Source of the DNA: Anaeramoeba flamelloides
Lineage: Eukaryota > Metamonada > Anaeramoebidae
DNA length: 64,000 nucleotides
Assembly: GCA_027625915.1 (NCBI GenBank)
Contig: JANTQA010000036.1
Coordinates: 4,955,501-5,019,500, forward strand
Reading direction: 5' to 3'
A program made the translations under genes and the position numbers. How positions within the stretch are numbered: the stretch's first letter is position 1; each line of letters starts with the position of its first letter. Positions 49,001 through 58,680 of the stretch are shown here, piece by piece. The notes beneath the pieces were generated by a model, which searched no databases, was not told the origin of the DNA, and was given only the letters and a program-made list of their open reading frames with translations.

Positions 49001-52000
49001 AATTCCTTGAGTAATTGTTAAAAATACATTTTATTGCAATAGTATAAATTTGTATATAGAAAAAGAAAAATTAAATGGAGTAAATTACTTGAAAAGAGTA
49101 TAATCCCTGTTAAAATAATCAATAGAATGCCCCATAGCTTATGAAAATACAGAGATTTATCAAGTTCCTTTAAATGTTGATCAGATTGTGATGAGTAATG
49201 TTTTTGCGAATTTGAAAGTTGATCTGATTTAATTGTATTTGAAAATTCATTTCTATTTTCGATATATTCTTGATAATGATTAATAAAATCCTCTCGATTG
49301 GATTTAATTGTTTTAAAATTATTATCCAAATGATCCATGATTTTTGGTGTTTCTTTTATCAATTCACTTGAAATTATTATAAAAAAGATATATATTAGAC
49401 TATTTAATATTAAGAAAATTAGATTGTGTTAAAGAATTTGAATTTAGTTATTGAATAATGTTTTTTTATTAGAATTAAGTTTATTTTATTATAAAAAAAA
49501 AAAATTTTAGAATGTCGATTTATATACAAATAAATTTTTTTTGAAACATTATTTATGTTATAGGAATCAGATGTTTTTCATGTTTTTCATAAAAAAATAA
49601 AATTAAAATTAAAAATTTTACTAATGTTAACAATTTAGAAATTTTTCTAAAGATTACATTTGTTAAATTAAAAAAATAATATTAAAAAGAGTATTAATAA
49701 TCCATTTTAAAACATAATTGATTACAATTAGGAAATATAAAAAAAATATAGGGAATTTTGGTTTTTTTTTGTGATAGAGGTTTTTTTGTGTTTGTTTTTT
49801 TTTTTTTTTTTCAGAAAAAATATAATCTTATATTATTATGATGTTTTAAAGAAAAAGATTGATAATAATGTATTATATCTTAAGGGATGAGTGTTTACCA
49901 CAGAGAAGTTTAAAAGTAAAGTATGTTGATATTGGGCCTAAATCATATTAGCCCATAAAAGGTTCACAAAAATTCAATTTTTTATTATAGTACTAAACGT
50001 TGAATCTAATCAATTAAAAATGATCCTTATATTAGTAAAAAATCTGTATTTTGCCACAAATTTAAAGGTTAAATTATCAATTTTCAGACTCCAAAGTTGT
50101 AAAATATCTTTTCTTAAAATTGTCCGGAAATGTTGGTTAATAGTTAGAGAATTTGTTTTTTTTAAAAAAAAATTAAATAATTAAGTGAATAAATTATTTT
50201 GACCAATTATTTCTCAAATATTGGAAAACATATTTTAAAATAACACTAGTCTCTTAAAAAGGAAACAAAACTAATCATTTTTTAGGTTTTTTAATGTTGA
50301 TAATTATTGGGTTAATCTTTGAAATTAAAAAAAATCTCAAAAATAGTTACTTTTGAATGGTTATAAATATTAAATTTTTAGAATACTGGAATACTATTAT
50401 TTTGATTTTCTATTTTTAAGATTTTGGAAAAAGCAATTAAAAAAAAATTACCAAAATGACAATTTTTAATCGTGATCGTTAAGTTTTAAAATTCAATAAT
50501 TTATTGTGCAATAATATTTATAATAGATTTTTTAGAGCGATTTTAACAATAGCGCGCGGATATGATTTACTTCCAATTATAACCACTTTAATTATAGACG
50601 AATTGATGGGGGGGTACTAATCCCTTAATGTCATTTTCCAATTAACAATAAATGAAAAAAATTTTAGTTCAATTCCCCATAAATAGTCTTTGACACAATT
50701 CGAAAAAAAAACACAACACCTTCGCAAATAATGAAATATGAATATTGTGTCAGATTAATTTGAATTTTTAACTTTATATTTTTGAAAGTTAATTTTATTT
50801 TTTTATTTTAAAATTTAATAGTATGTAAACCTTGGTCTACAAGTAGATGGAGTTGTACTAAAGGAAATTTTAAATTATGTAATCGTTGCTACGGGTAAAT
50901 GTATGTGTGTGTGTGTGTGTGTGTAAGTATCTTTAACGGGCTTCTTGAAACAGCCCATTCTTAACTAATGTGACGGATTTTTGATAACATTAATTGAAAA
51001 TTTGTTACATATTTAAATAGAAAAAAATGGTTCTTTTTTTGGCAAAGTGTAAATCAATTTATTACAGGTTAAGACGTATTACAATTCTTGGGTCAGAAAA
51101 AAAACAACCAAAAGTTGAAAGGGGAAAGACACAATTCCAATTTAAACAAACAGAGAAAATTGTTCAAAAAATTATTACAATCTTATATCAAAAAATAAAA
51201 AAGAAAAATGTGGAAATGGTTCACATTATTTAATTGTTTTTTAGTACACACAAGGAAATTATTATTGTCAAAACGAAAACTTTACAAAAAGTTGCAAGTG
51301 TCTAAATTTCTGAAAAATTCCAAATAATTTCTTAAATGTTTTCCTTCTCGTTTCAAAGAATTATTTTTCTAAATAATTTAAAAAGTTATTCAAATGTGTT
51401 TCCAAGGAGATCTTCTGAAAAAACAGATTCTTTAATTGATAAGTCAAGTAAAAAAAAAGTGTTGATTTAAATTTTCATTAGTCAGTAATTGTTAAGCAAT
51501 GAAAGGAACATTTTTAATAAAAAAAGAAAACATGTTCAAGGTTTTGAGTAATTTTAAAATGAAGAAAGAATATTTATAATTGTAATGAAAATAGATTATT
51601 TTTTTGTAAAGTGAGGCAAAAAAAAAGGACACTTGAATCTAATTTTCGCGCGAATTTCAGTTTTTAAAAAAAAATTGATTCACCCTCGTTTGTGAATTAA
51701 TAAATGAAAAAATTTTATTTCAATTCCCCATAAATTGTCTTTGACACAATTGGTTGAAAACACACCTTCTTCGCAAATCAAATTAAACAAAAATTGTCTC
51801 ATGTTAATTATAGCTCGTGGGTCTTGAAATTTTCAGATACAATTAAATGTGTTTAAATTATAATTTAAAATTATCAAGCATGACTTTAATGTGGATCTAA
51901 AAATAAGACTCTTTTTTTTTGTGCAATTTAACAAGAGTTTTGAAGGAAATCAACAATTCTTCAATTCTACAAAAATATTCTCAAAGTTAGAATGCTTTCG

Positions 52001-52631
52001 GAAAAATTATTGGTTTGAATTCAAAAATTCTCATAGAGTTTTTGTCTTCATAAGTCTTGTTTTTTCAATTTTAATTTTGTGATCGAACGAAAAAAAGGTG
52101 TTTAATCAAAAATATAAGCAACCCAAAATAAATAAATCCAAAAAAATCAATAGGCAATATCAAAAAAAGTTTTTTTTTTTTTTCAATAATAAGAAAGGAG
52201 TGGGAATACGAACATTTCAAAGAGAATTAAAACAATCAAGAAGAATTTAACAAGTTTTGAAATTGATTTTGAATCCATTTTCTTGTCTTTGAGGTGTTTT
52301 ACAGATCTGATAATTCGCTTAATCAAAAAGCCAAGCCAAACAAAAAATAAAATTGAAGCAGGCACAATGCCATAAAGCATACAATAAATCAAACGCTAAA
52401 CCATTATTAAAAAATCAGAAAAAAGGAAATTGAAAGGGGTTATTTATGAGAAAAGGAAGAGCACGATTAAATGCAAATTATTTTTGCTGAATTTACTTTT
52501 TGGTAAAGATCCTCTGAAGGGTTGAAAGCAGAAAAGGAAAAAGTTTTTTCACGAAGGTTCACCATTCCACTATTAAGATCTTCATAGAACGAATGTGAAA
52601 AGTCAAGTGTTTGGAGGTTTCTTCCAAACAT
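43076..52631 (-). CDS. Tweety-like five-helix membrane protein, at least seven exons
   Basis: Minus-strand exons: 52631-52497, 52395 to near 52183, 49399-49089, 47421-47263, 46973-46935, 45757-45342 and 43849-43076. All joins keep frame except exon 2 to 3, which need phases 0 and 2 and so lack a small exon or contain an error. The N-terminus SFSAFNPSEDLYQ followed by a helix (LYGIVPASILFFVWLGFLI) resembles tweety proteins (FxFxxFxPxxxxYxxxL, then P). A Lys-rich loop and a second helix follow, then a hydrophilic loop, a third helix (GILLIILTGIILFSSLL) and a fourth (NITIILLLLLSSIFFITF) leading to SLGSNDIC. A second outer loop has N-x-T sites (NNLT, ENIT), then come a fifth helix and a 250-residue acidic Ser/Asn/Lys tail. 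Tweety proteins are membrane proteins linked to anion channels and lipid handling; prominin has a similar five-helix plan. The function here is inferred. Introns of 1.2-2.8 kb are full of mobile DNA. Confidence 0.72.
44010..44790. repeat. Largest composite palindromic array, in a tweety-like intron
   Basis: It starts GGCACTTGACGACACTTTTC, then GTTAGGTTTTTTTGAGTTTT, TAAACTGAAAATTTATTAAA with its inverse, two AAACTCAAAAAAACCTAGAA modules, AAAACCTAACGAAAATCAAT, and two AAAAGCGTCGTTAGCTTG modules. A CCAGAATTC module is nested inside. The repeated modules in opposite orientations predict several stacked hairpins. Confidence 0.7.
47685..48010. repeat. Composite palindromic array, compact copy
   Basis: A well-preserved copy: a TTCCAAGATTTAAAAGAATA module with inverse, GTTAGGTTTTCTTGAATTTT, TTTCGTTAGGTTTCTTTTAC, a TAAACCGAAAATTTTAATAA palindrome, CTAGAACACTTCACAGATAA and a right edge ACGGCACTTGACGGCATTTG. 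The left and right edges are useful for defining the element. Confidence 0.7.
48040..48990 (-). mobile_element. Degraded LINE reverse-transcriptase fragment
   Basis: The minus strand reads ERIGVYQGYPLSSFVF, corresponding to the GVRQGCPLSPLLF motif of non-LTR reverse transcriptases, then after an in-frame stop NVADDLILIMEI, the (F/Y)ADD catalytic motif, and then a thumb-like EFGMNPNIDKT. Frames on both sides are interrupted by several stops, so this is an inactive remnant. It lies in a tweety-like intron, on the same strand as the gene. LINE scraps at 41775 and 55717 may be other parts of related elements. Confidence 0.75.
49296..49492. repeat. Recent duplicate of ~195 bp, partner at 53849-54040
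   Basis: From GATTGGATTTAATTGTTTTA to AAGTTTATTTTAT the two stretches are almost identical, ending at an A-rich run in both. This copy spans the 5' end of tweety-like exon 3 with its acceptor; the partner lies within the long TRIM-like intron. Confidence 0.85.
49880..50628 (+). mobile_element. 749-bp inverted-repeat element (family B, best copy)
   Basis: The left end TTAAGGGATGAGTGTTTACC and right end, inverted, TTAAGGGATTAGTACCCCCC share the TTAA border and a common TTAAGGGAT start. Short blocks such as AAAGTA/AAAGTG pair further in. Full-length inverted copy at 31240-31990; end fragment at 1090-1255. Non-coding. Confidence 0.68.
50645..50775 (+). repeat. Direct repeat with 51700-51815
   Basis: TTCAATTCCCCATAAATAGT, CTTTGACACAATT and CACCTTCGCAAAT recur at 51700-51815 in the same order. 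The spacing is about 1.05 kb; both copies are in the long tweety-like intron. Confidence 0.65.
50904..50924. repeat. (GT)n microsatellite
   Basis: About ten GT units. Confidence 0.9.
51085..51160 (+). repeat. Diverged copy of the start of the TRIM-like exon
   Basis: CTTGGGTCAG, CCAAAAGTTGAAA and AAAGACACAATTCCAAT recur at 53208-53278, where they form the 5' part of the recognised B-box exon. The copies differ by a one-base length change, so the reading frame is not shared. The open frame at 51027-51233 has no other support. Confidence 0.6.
51700..51815 (+). repeat. Direct repeat with 50645-50775
   Basis: Second copy of the TTCAATTCCCCATAAATTGT / CTTTGACACAATT / TTCGCAAAT module. Confidence 0.65.
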
Positions 52632-53218
52632 TGTGGTTTAATTGTTTGAACAAATTAAAAAGAAAACCTTTTTTTCAAGAAGAATCAAAAAGTGACTTGT
52701 TGGGAAAAGTAAAAAAATGTTTTGTGTATTTAAATTCCATTTAAGAACAATGTTTTGAATTTGAAACACCACTACTGAATATTAAAAAAATGAAATTGCT
52801 AATTCCACTCCCTTAATATCTTGTCACAAAGCAATTAGATCCAACTAATGATAATTTATTTATTTAAAGCAATTTGGTAAAGGACTAATTAACCTTTTTG
52901 AGATCGAGACATCAAATTGTTCTCTAAAGTTTGTTGAATGCTTTTTTGGATGCTTTTGAAAACTTTTTAGAAACGTTAAAGGTCAATTACACATTATTTT
53001 AATAGAAACAGTTTTACTTCTTTGATGGTTACTAAATCCAAAAAATTTAGATCTCTCTTATTAAATCAATTCTCATGCAATTTTAAATAATGTAGTCTTC
53101 ACATTGGAAAGATTTACAATTGATAAATTTGAACTAAGGAATCATTTTTTCTTTTATTACTTACTCGAATATCTCTTTTTTAGTTTTCAAAAACTTAACA
53201 AACACATGCTTGGGTCAG
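52632..53218. promoter_or_regulatory. Divergent promoter region, tweety-like and TRIM-like genes
   Basis: 590 bp upstream of the tweety-like ATG on one side and of the first recognised TRIM-like exon on the other. It probably includes the missing 5' exon of the TRIM-like gene. No specific motif is recognised. Confidence 0.4.
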
Positions 53219-56200
53219 CAAATCAAACAGCCAAAAGTTGAAAAGGAAAAGACACAATTCCAATATAAGCAAACAAAAAATACCAAAAATCAAAAAGGAA
53301 AACACAAATTGTGAGATATGTAACAACGAACAATCTTTTTATTTTTGCACCTTTGATAATGTGTATTATTGTAAGAACTGTGAAGATCAAGTTCACACCC
53401 CATTTTTAAAAAAAAAACATCAAAAGTTTATTCTCCAAGTCGACAAATTAAAGCAAGGTAAGTAACTAATGTTTTTTTCTGCTTTTGAGAATTACTCTCA
53501 TTCTTTGTCCAAAAAAAGTACTTGAGAAAATATCAATTTAATAACTTTTACACACAAGGCATCACAGAAACTCATTTCAATCATCACAAAACCTTTTGCT
53601 AATTTCAATTTACACACCAACAATAAAAAAATAAAATTGAAAATTTGGGTTTGTTAAAACTCATACTTTAAGGTTTGCGGTCCCTGAAACTGGAAAAAAC
53701 ATTATCTTGGGTTAGGTGAAAGGACACATTATTTTGGTTCTTTACTGATCAGTCTTGGACTTGTTATTAATTTTAATAGTAGTCTAAAAAATGAATTTCT
53801 TTATTTTTTTTTCTGAAATTTGACTTTACGAGTCTAAGATTAATTGATTGGATTTAATTGTTTTAAAATTATTATCCAAATGATCCATGATTTTTGGTGT
53901 TTCTTTTATCAATTCACTTGAAATTATTATAAAAAAGATATATATTAGACTATTTAATATTAAGAAAATTAGATTGTGTTAAAGAATTTGAATTTAGTTA
54001 TTGAATAATGTTTTTTTTATTAGAATTAAGTTTATTTTATAAAAAAAAAAAAAAAAAAAAATTTGCATTTGTATTCTTATTCTTATTGGAGATGCGTAAA
54101 TTACACTCTAAATGTCCTTTTACTTAAATTTGATTAAAGATAATTTACACGTAAAATCATAGATTTAACCATTATTCAAGGGAAAAACATACCGAAATTT
54201 TCTCTGTGGTTAAAAAGCAAAAAATTTAAAAGAAAAAAGAAAAAGAAAAAAGAAAAATGTTAAGAAAAAAGAAAAAGAGAAAGAAATTTAAAAAGGGTTT
54301 ATAAAAAGCCATTGGTAAAAAATCAAAAAAAAATAACCAATGCTACATTTCAATAAGAACACCCAAAATCCCAGTCATGATACTTTTGGCTAATTTAATG
54401 TAATTTTATAATTGATCATGAATGTTCATTTGGGGATCGTTGTTTGATTGTTGTAATTTCTTTTTTCTTTTTGATCTGATTTTCTTTAAACCTTTGGTAT
54501 TTTTAGCCTTTGCTTTTTAGTTTTTTTTTGTTAAAGTCACTCTTACTTTCGTGTTTCAGTGTTTCAGTATTTGCGAGTAACCACTTGCGCCTTTTTCCTT
54601 TGCAACTTTTCTGATCAATATAAAGAAAATTCAACCAGGGAAAAACTGGAAAAAAATAAAAATTTGCCTTTTTTAACAAACATTAAAATCCATATTAAGT
54701 TAAAGAACTATCAGCTAATAACCAAAATAGCATAGCTTACACCAACCCCCAGATAATCTTTTTTCCTTTTCAGGGATTGTAAACCTTAATTAACTGTTAA
54801 CCATTCGTAATAAAGGTTATTCACAATATAATAAACACTTCAGAACTCCAAATTCTTGAGGCTATTATATTTATTGTTGATGGAAGTACTATGATTTTTA
54901 AAATGCTCTCGTCAAGAAAAAAAGGTGATTTTGTGGATAAAAAATTCCAAATAAATGGATGTGACAATGAATTTTAGTTTAATTCAACTCGGATATATTT
55001 TTTGGATAGAAAATAACTAATAGTTTTGAAAATGTTGCACTCACCTAATAAAACTTAAATAGAGAAAAAAAGTCTATTGTGATAATTATTGAGTATCATA
55101 GGTTTTCCAGTATTCAACAGAATTGAAAAGAATTAGAAATTTTACTCAATTTTTTTTAATTTAAGAAATAAATTGAAAATTTAATAAATTTTCTTATTAT
55201 TTAATATATAAAAAAAAATGACCGTTTGCTTTTCCAGAATTTAAAAGAATTGAGAAGAATCAAAGAATTTTCTCTATTCTTTTGAATTTTGGAAAAGTGT
55301 TCTTTAGTTTTTATTGAGTTTTCTATTTATTTGGAAAATCAATAGATTTTCGTTAGGTTTTTTTTAATTTTCGAAATAAACCGAAAATTTATTAAAATTT
55401 TCTGTTTATTTCAAAAAGTAAAAAAAACCTAGAATACTTTACAAATAAAATAGAAAACCTCAAAAAAACCTAGAACACTTAACAAATAAAACAGTAAATC
55501 TCAAGAAAATTCAGTAAAGTTTTTTTAATTTGAAAGAATTGAGTAAAATCAAAGATTTTTCTCTATTCTTTTGAATGTTGGAAAAGATAGGCTAACTACG
55601 GCACTTGAAGCACTCCACAAAAATATTTTGCAATAATTAAAAATCAAAATTATTTATTTAAAATCCAAAAATATTTAAGTTATCCATCAACACCAACAAT
55701 TCTAAAATTCAGGTAATTTATTAACTGCACAAATGGATATTACTATGTAATAAATAAAAATTCAAATAAATTTTGTCTTTTATGTTTACAATATGAACAG
55801 AAGGAAATTATAGAAAATATTGATCATTTTTTATGGGTATATCCTTCCTATGAAAAATTTAGATTAATATTTCAAAACAAATTAAAAGAAATAAATCTTA
55901 GTGACTTAATTTTAAATCAAAGACAGTTTGAAATTATTTTCATTAGTTAATAATTGTGAAATCTATGATTTTACTCTTCAATTTCTGGATGGGAATTTAA
56001 TAATGACTGAAAATTAACAAAAAAAATTTGATATAAAATTATTTTTTGGATAAATCAAGTTTATTTTTTCCAAATTCTAGTGACAAAAATTATATTTTCA
56101 GATCAAGATCTTAATTTTTACTTGACTTTATTCAATATTTTTTTGATCCCTGAGTAAAAAAAAAGCATAGAATGTATATGAGTATCCATTTTTCTTTGCA

Positions 56201-58330
56201 TTTTTTTGGTGTTTACTTTGTTTTTAATTTTTAATTGGAAATTGTTGCAACTTTAAAAAACATCTCAAAATTTCTTAACCCATAGGAAAAAAAACAGAAT
56301 ACTTTTCTTAAAAAATAATTTTATCCAAGGAAGTTGAAAAAATTAATTTAGCTAAAAAAGGCTTTGAACATGTGATGAAGTAAAAATGTATTCACAAAAA
56401 ATTCACCATTAAATTTCCATCTTTTTTTTTTCACGAGTATAATTGTAATGTAATTAACAAAAAAAAATAGTATTCATATAAATATTAATTTATATTTTTA
56501 ATTCCCAAAATAAATAAATAATTTTTGATTTGTTTATTACTTTCATTCACATTATCTATTTAAAAGAAGACCGTGGGAATAAATGTACCATACATAATGA
56601 AAATTTAAAATTGTATTGCCAAGACGAAGATAAATTAATTTGTTATTTGTGTTATAATAAATGCTATGACGAAAATCATACGATACAAACTTTAAATCAA
56701 GCTTCAAAATTATTATTTGACAAAATTACTGAAATAACGAAGAGCATTGAAAATGAAGAGAGGCAAGATGAATTGAATGTTTTAAATGCATTACAGAAAA
56801 AAAATCAATTTAAACAAGAAATTTCGCAAATTTCTGAACAAAATGATAAGTATTATCAATCATTAGAAAAACAAATACATCAATTAAGAAATAGCAATTG
56901 TAAATTATTAAAAACAGCAGAATTAATTTTTGAAAAAAAGTTTGATATGATAATTAACAAGAAAAAAGAAAATGATAAAAGAAATTTTCAAAATAAATTA
57001 ATGATTCAAAATATTTACGAACTTAAAAAAACGAAAGGGCTGGATGAAATAATAACCCTTTCTAGGAATTTAATAAGGCATATAGAAACGGGGGAGGATT
57101 ATGAAATAGAAAAGAGAAAGAAAACAGGAAAGACTAAGAAGAAAAGTAGAATGAAGAAGAAGAAGAAAACGAGGATGATAAGAAGAAAAAAAGAAAGAAA
57201 AAGAAAAGGAAAAGGAAAGTGAAAGTGAAGGAAGAGGAAGAGGGAAAGGAAGAGAAAGAGAAAAGGGAAAAGAAAGAGAAAGAGAAAGAGAAAGAGAAAG
57301 AGAAAGAGAAAGAGAAAGAGAAAGAGAAAGAGAAAGATAAAGAGAAAAGGAAAAAGAAAGTGAAAGTGAAAGAGAAGGAGAAGGGGATGGAGAAGGGGAT
57401 GGAGATGGAGGAAGGGGAAGAGGAAGAGGAAGAGGAAGAGGAAGAGGAAGAAGAAGAGGAAGAGAATAATGATATAAAAACAAAAACACAAGACGGAAAT
57501 GATGGCAAATATGAAAAAAAAAACCAAGAAGAATTTGATCCACAAATGAATTTGGAAAACTATTTAGAATTAATGAATGGTAATTTAACAGCATGGAATT
57601 CTTCAAAGAAATCAGATGGGAAAATATGCGGTAAAAATATTTATTCACGAGGCAAACATGAAATAAAAATTAAAATAGATCAATTTACTAATTCAAAAAA
57701 AGATATGAACGCGATCAGTTTAGGGATAGTAAATACCGAAAAAAGGAAAGAATTAATTCAAAAGGATAATTTTGAAGATACTTATTACTTTGTAACTTAT
57801 TGGGACAAATTTTTACAAAAATGTGAATCTTTTAAAATTCAAAACAAAAAGAATAAATGTATCGAATTCAAATACCCACAAAACATTAAATTATCAAAAG
57901 ATATTATTTTTAGTATTTTATTAGATATGGATATAAAAAAAGTATATTTTAAAATAAATGATGAGAATCTTGGGGTAGCGTTTGAAAATTTACCAGAAAG
58001 AGTAAATTTTTTCGCTGAATTAAATTTTTTATTTGGTAGTAAAAAAAAATCAAATTACTTTATTGTAAAAAAAAAAATTTGTTTATGTTATTTTTTGTAT
58101 TTATTTATTTTTCACACCTCCTATTTATATTCTTTTTACTTTTTGGATATCCTCCTTAATTTTCTATCTATTCCTTAGAATCACAAATAACGAAAAACAT
58201 TTTGAATAAAATTTCTAATTTGAAATGTTATCAAAAGATTCTACGATATAAATTTATAAATAATTATCTTAGAAAGAAAAATTTTATAATTAAAAATTGT
58301 ATAGTTACTTACAATAAAAAAATAACTTGA
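53219..58330 (+). CDS. TRIM-like protein: two B-boxes, coiled coil, charged linker, SPRY
   Basis: Exon 53219(?)-53457 carries B-box 1 (CEICNNEQSFYFC, then YYCKNCEDQVH) and ends at GGTAAGT, phase 1. The acceptor at 56565-56566 restores frame into EDRGNKCTIHNENLKLYCQD and LICYLC, a B-box 2, then a coiled coil (about 56700-57060). A Lys/Glu linker with (GAGAAA)n and (GAGGAA)n follows; the frame changes between 57150 and 57220, so an indel or sequence error sits in that purine tract. The SPRY-like domain reads NLTAWNSSKKSDG, YYFVTYWDKF, YFKINDENLGVAFENLPERV. A GT at 58036 and acceptor TTCCTTAG (58171-58178) allow a last exon to 58330; without it the frame stops at 58178. No RING is visible and no ATG lies in the first frame, so a 5' exon is missing. 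TRIM proteins with RING are ubiquitin ligases; without it a binding role is likelier. The long intron is 3.1 kb. Confidence 0.78.
53660..53795 (+). repeat. Diverged repeat related to 540-665
   Basis: TTAAGGTTT, ATTGGAAAAA or CTGGAAAAAA, ATTATCTYG, TTATTTTGGTTCTT and GATTTTAATAGT-like blocks occur in the same order at both places. It lies in the TRIM-like intron. Confidence 0.45.
53849..54040. repeat. Recent duplicate of 49296-49492
   Basis: Same orientation and almost base-identical over about 190 bp, ending in a run of about 21 A. It carries an orphan copy of the start of tweety-like exon 3 inside the TRIM-like intron. Confidence 0.85.
54340..54605 (+). repeat. Dispersed repeat, partner (inverted) at 40310-40560
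   Basis: Blocks ATACTTTTGGCTAATTTAAT, GAATGTTCATTTGGGG, TTTTTGATCTGATTTTC, AAACCTTTGGT and TTTCGTGTTTCAGTG match the minus strand at 40310-40560. Just upstream, 54085-54150 matches 47530-47600 (TGTCCTTTTACTTAAATTT). Confidence 0.55.
55085..55620. repeat. Composite palindromic array, in the TRIM-like intron
   Basis: A TTTTCCAGAATTTAAAAGAA module with inverse, GTTTTTATTGAGTTTTCTAT, TTTTCGTTAGGTTTTTTTTA, a TAAACCGAAAATTTATTAAA palindrome, two AAACCTCAAAAAAACCTAGA-type modules, and a right edge ACTACGGCACTTGAAGCACT. Confidence 0.7.
55717..55950 (+). mobile_element. LINE C-terminal fragment (CxxC...HxxxxYP motif)
   Basis: An open stretch to TAA at 55950 reads NKFCLLCLQYEQKEIIENID then HFLWVYPSYEKFR. 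This matches the C-x2-C...H-x4-(C)P-x-x-x-x-x-R tail of many non-LTR retrotransposons, with the usual Cys before Pro changed to Tyr. Nothing upstream of it is recognisable as reverse transcriptase, so it is a truncated remnant within the TRIM-like intron. Confidence 0.6.
57281..57464 (+). repeat. Coding hexamer repeats, (GAGAAA)n then (GAGGAA)n
   Basis: About eleven GAGAAA units (KE repeats) and later about nine GAGGAA-type units (E run) form the linker of the TRIM-like protein. Such tracts slip easily and sit just after the frame change. Confidence 0.85.
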
Positions 58331-58647
58331 AAAAATTTTTTAACTTGAAAAATTTTTCATAGTTTCTTGTCATTTTATTATTTTTTAATCGAAAATTTAT
58401 CCAAAAAAACAATTTTTTTTTTTTTTTTTGAAAAGTTTGTTTACACATCAAAAACCTCTTAGTTTTAATGATTAAAACGCTTCATTCTTTACTCAAAATA
58501 TTTTTGGGTTACTTTACCCCAACACGAATTAAATTTTTTATAATTAATTTTTTTATTTCACAAAATAATTTAACAATTCATTGAAAAGATGATTTACCTT
58601 TGGATTATACTCATTATTAATGTATATTCATGATACCAAATTTCTGT

Positions 58648-58680
<33 letters not shown>

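Noticed and set aside
57070-57648. Minus-strand Leu/Pro/Ser repeat frames up to 192 residues
   Set aside because: Shadows of the hexamer repeats encoding the TRIM-like linker.
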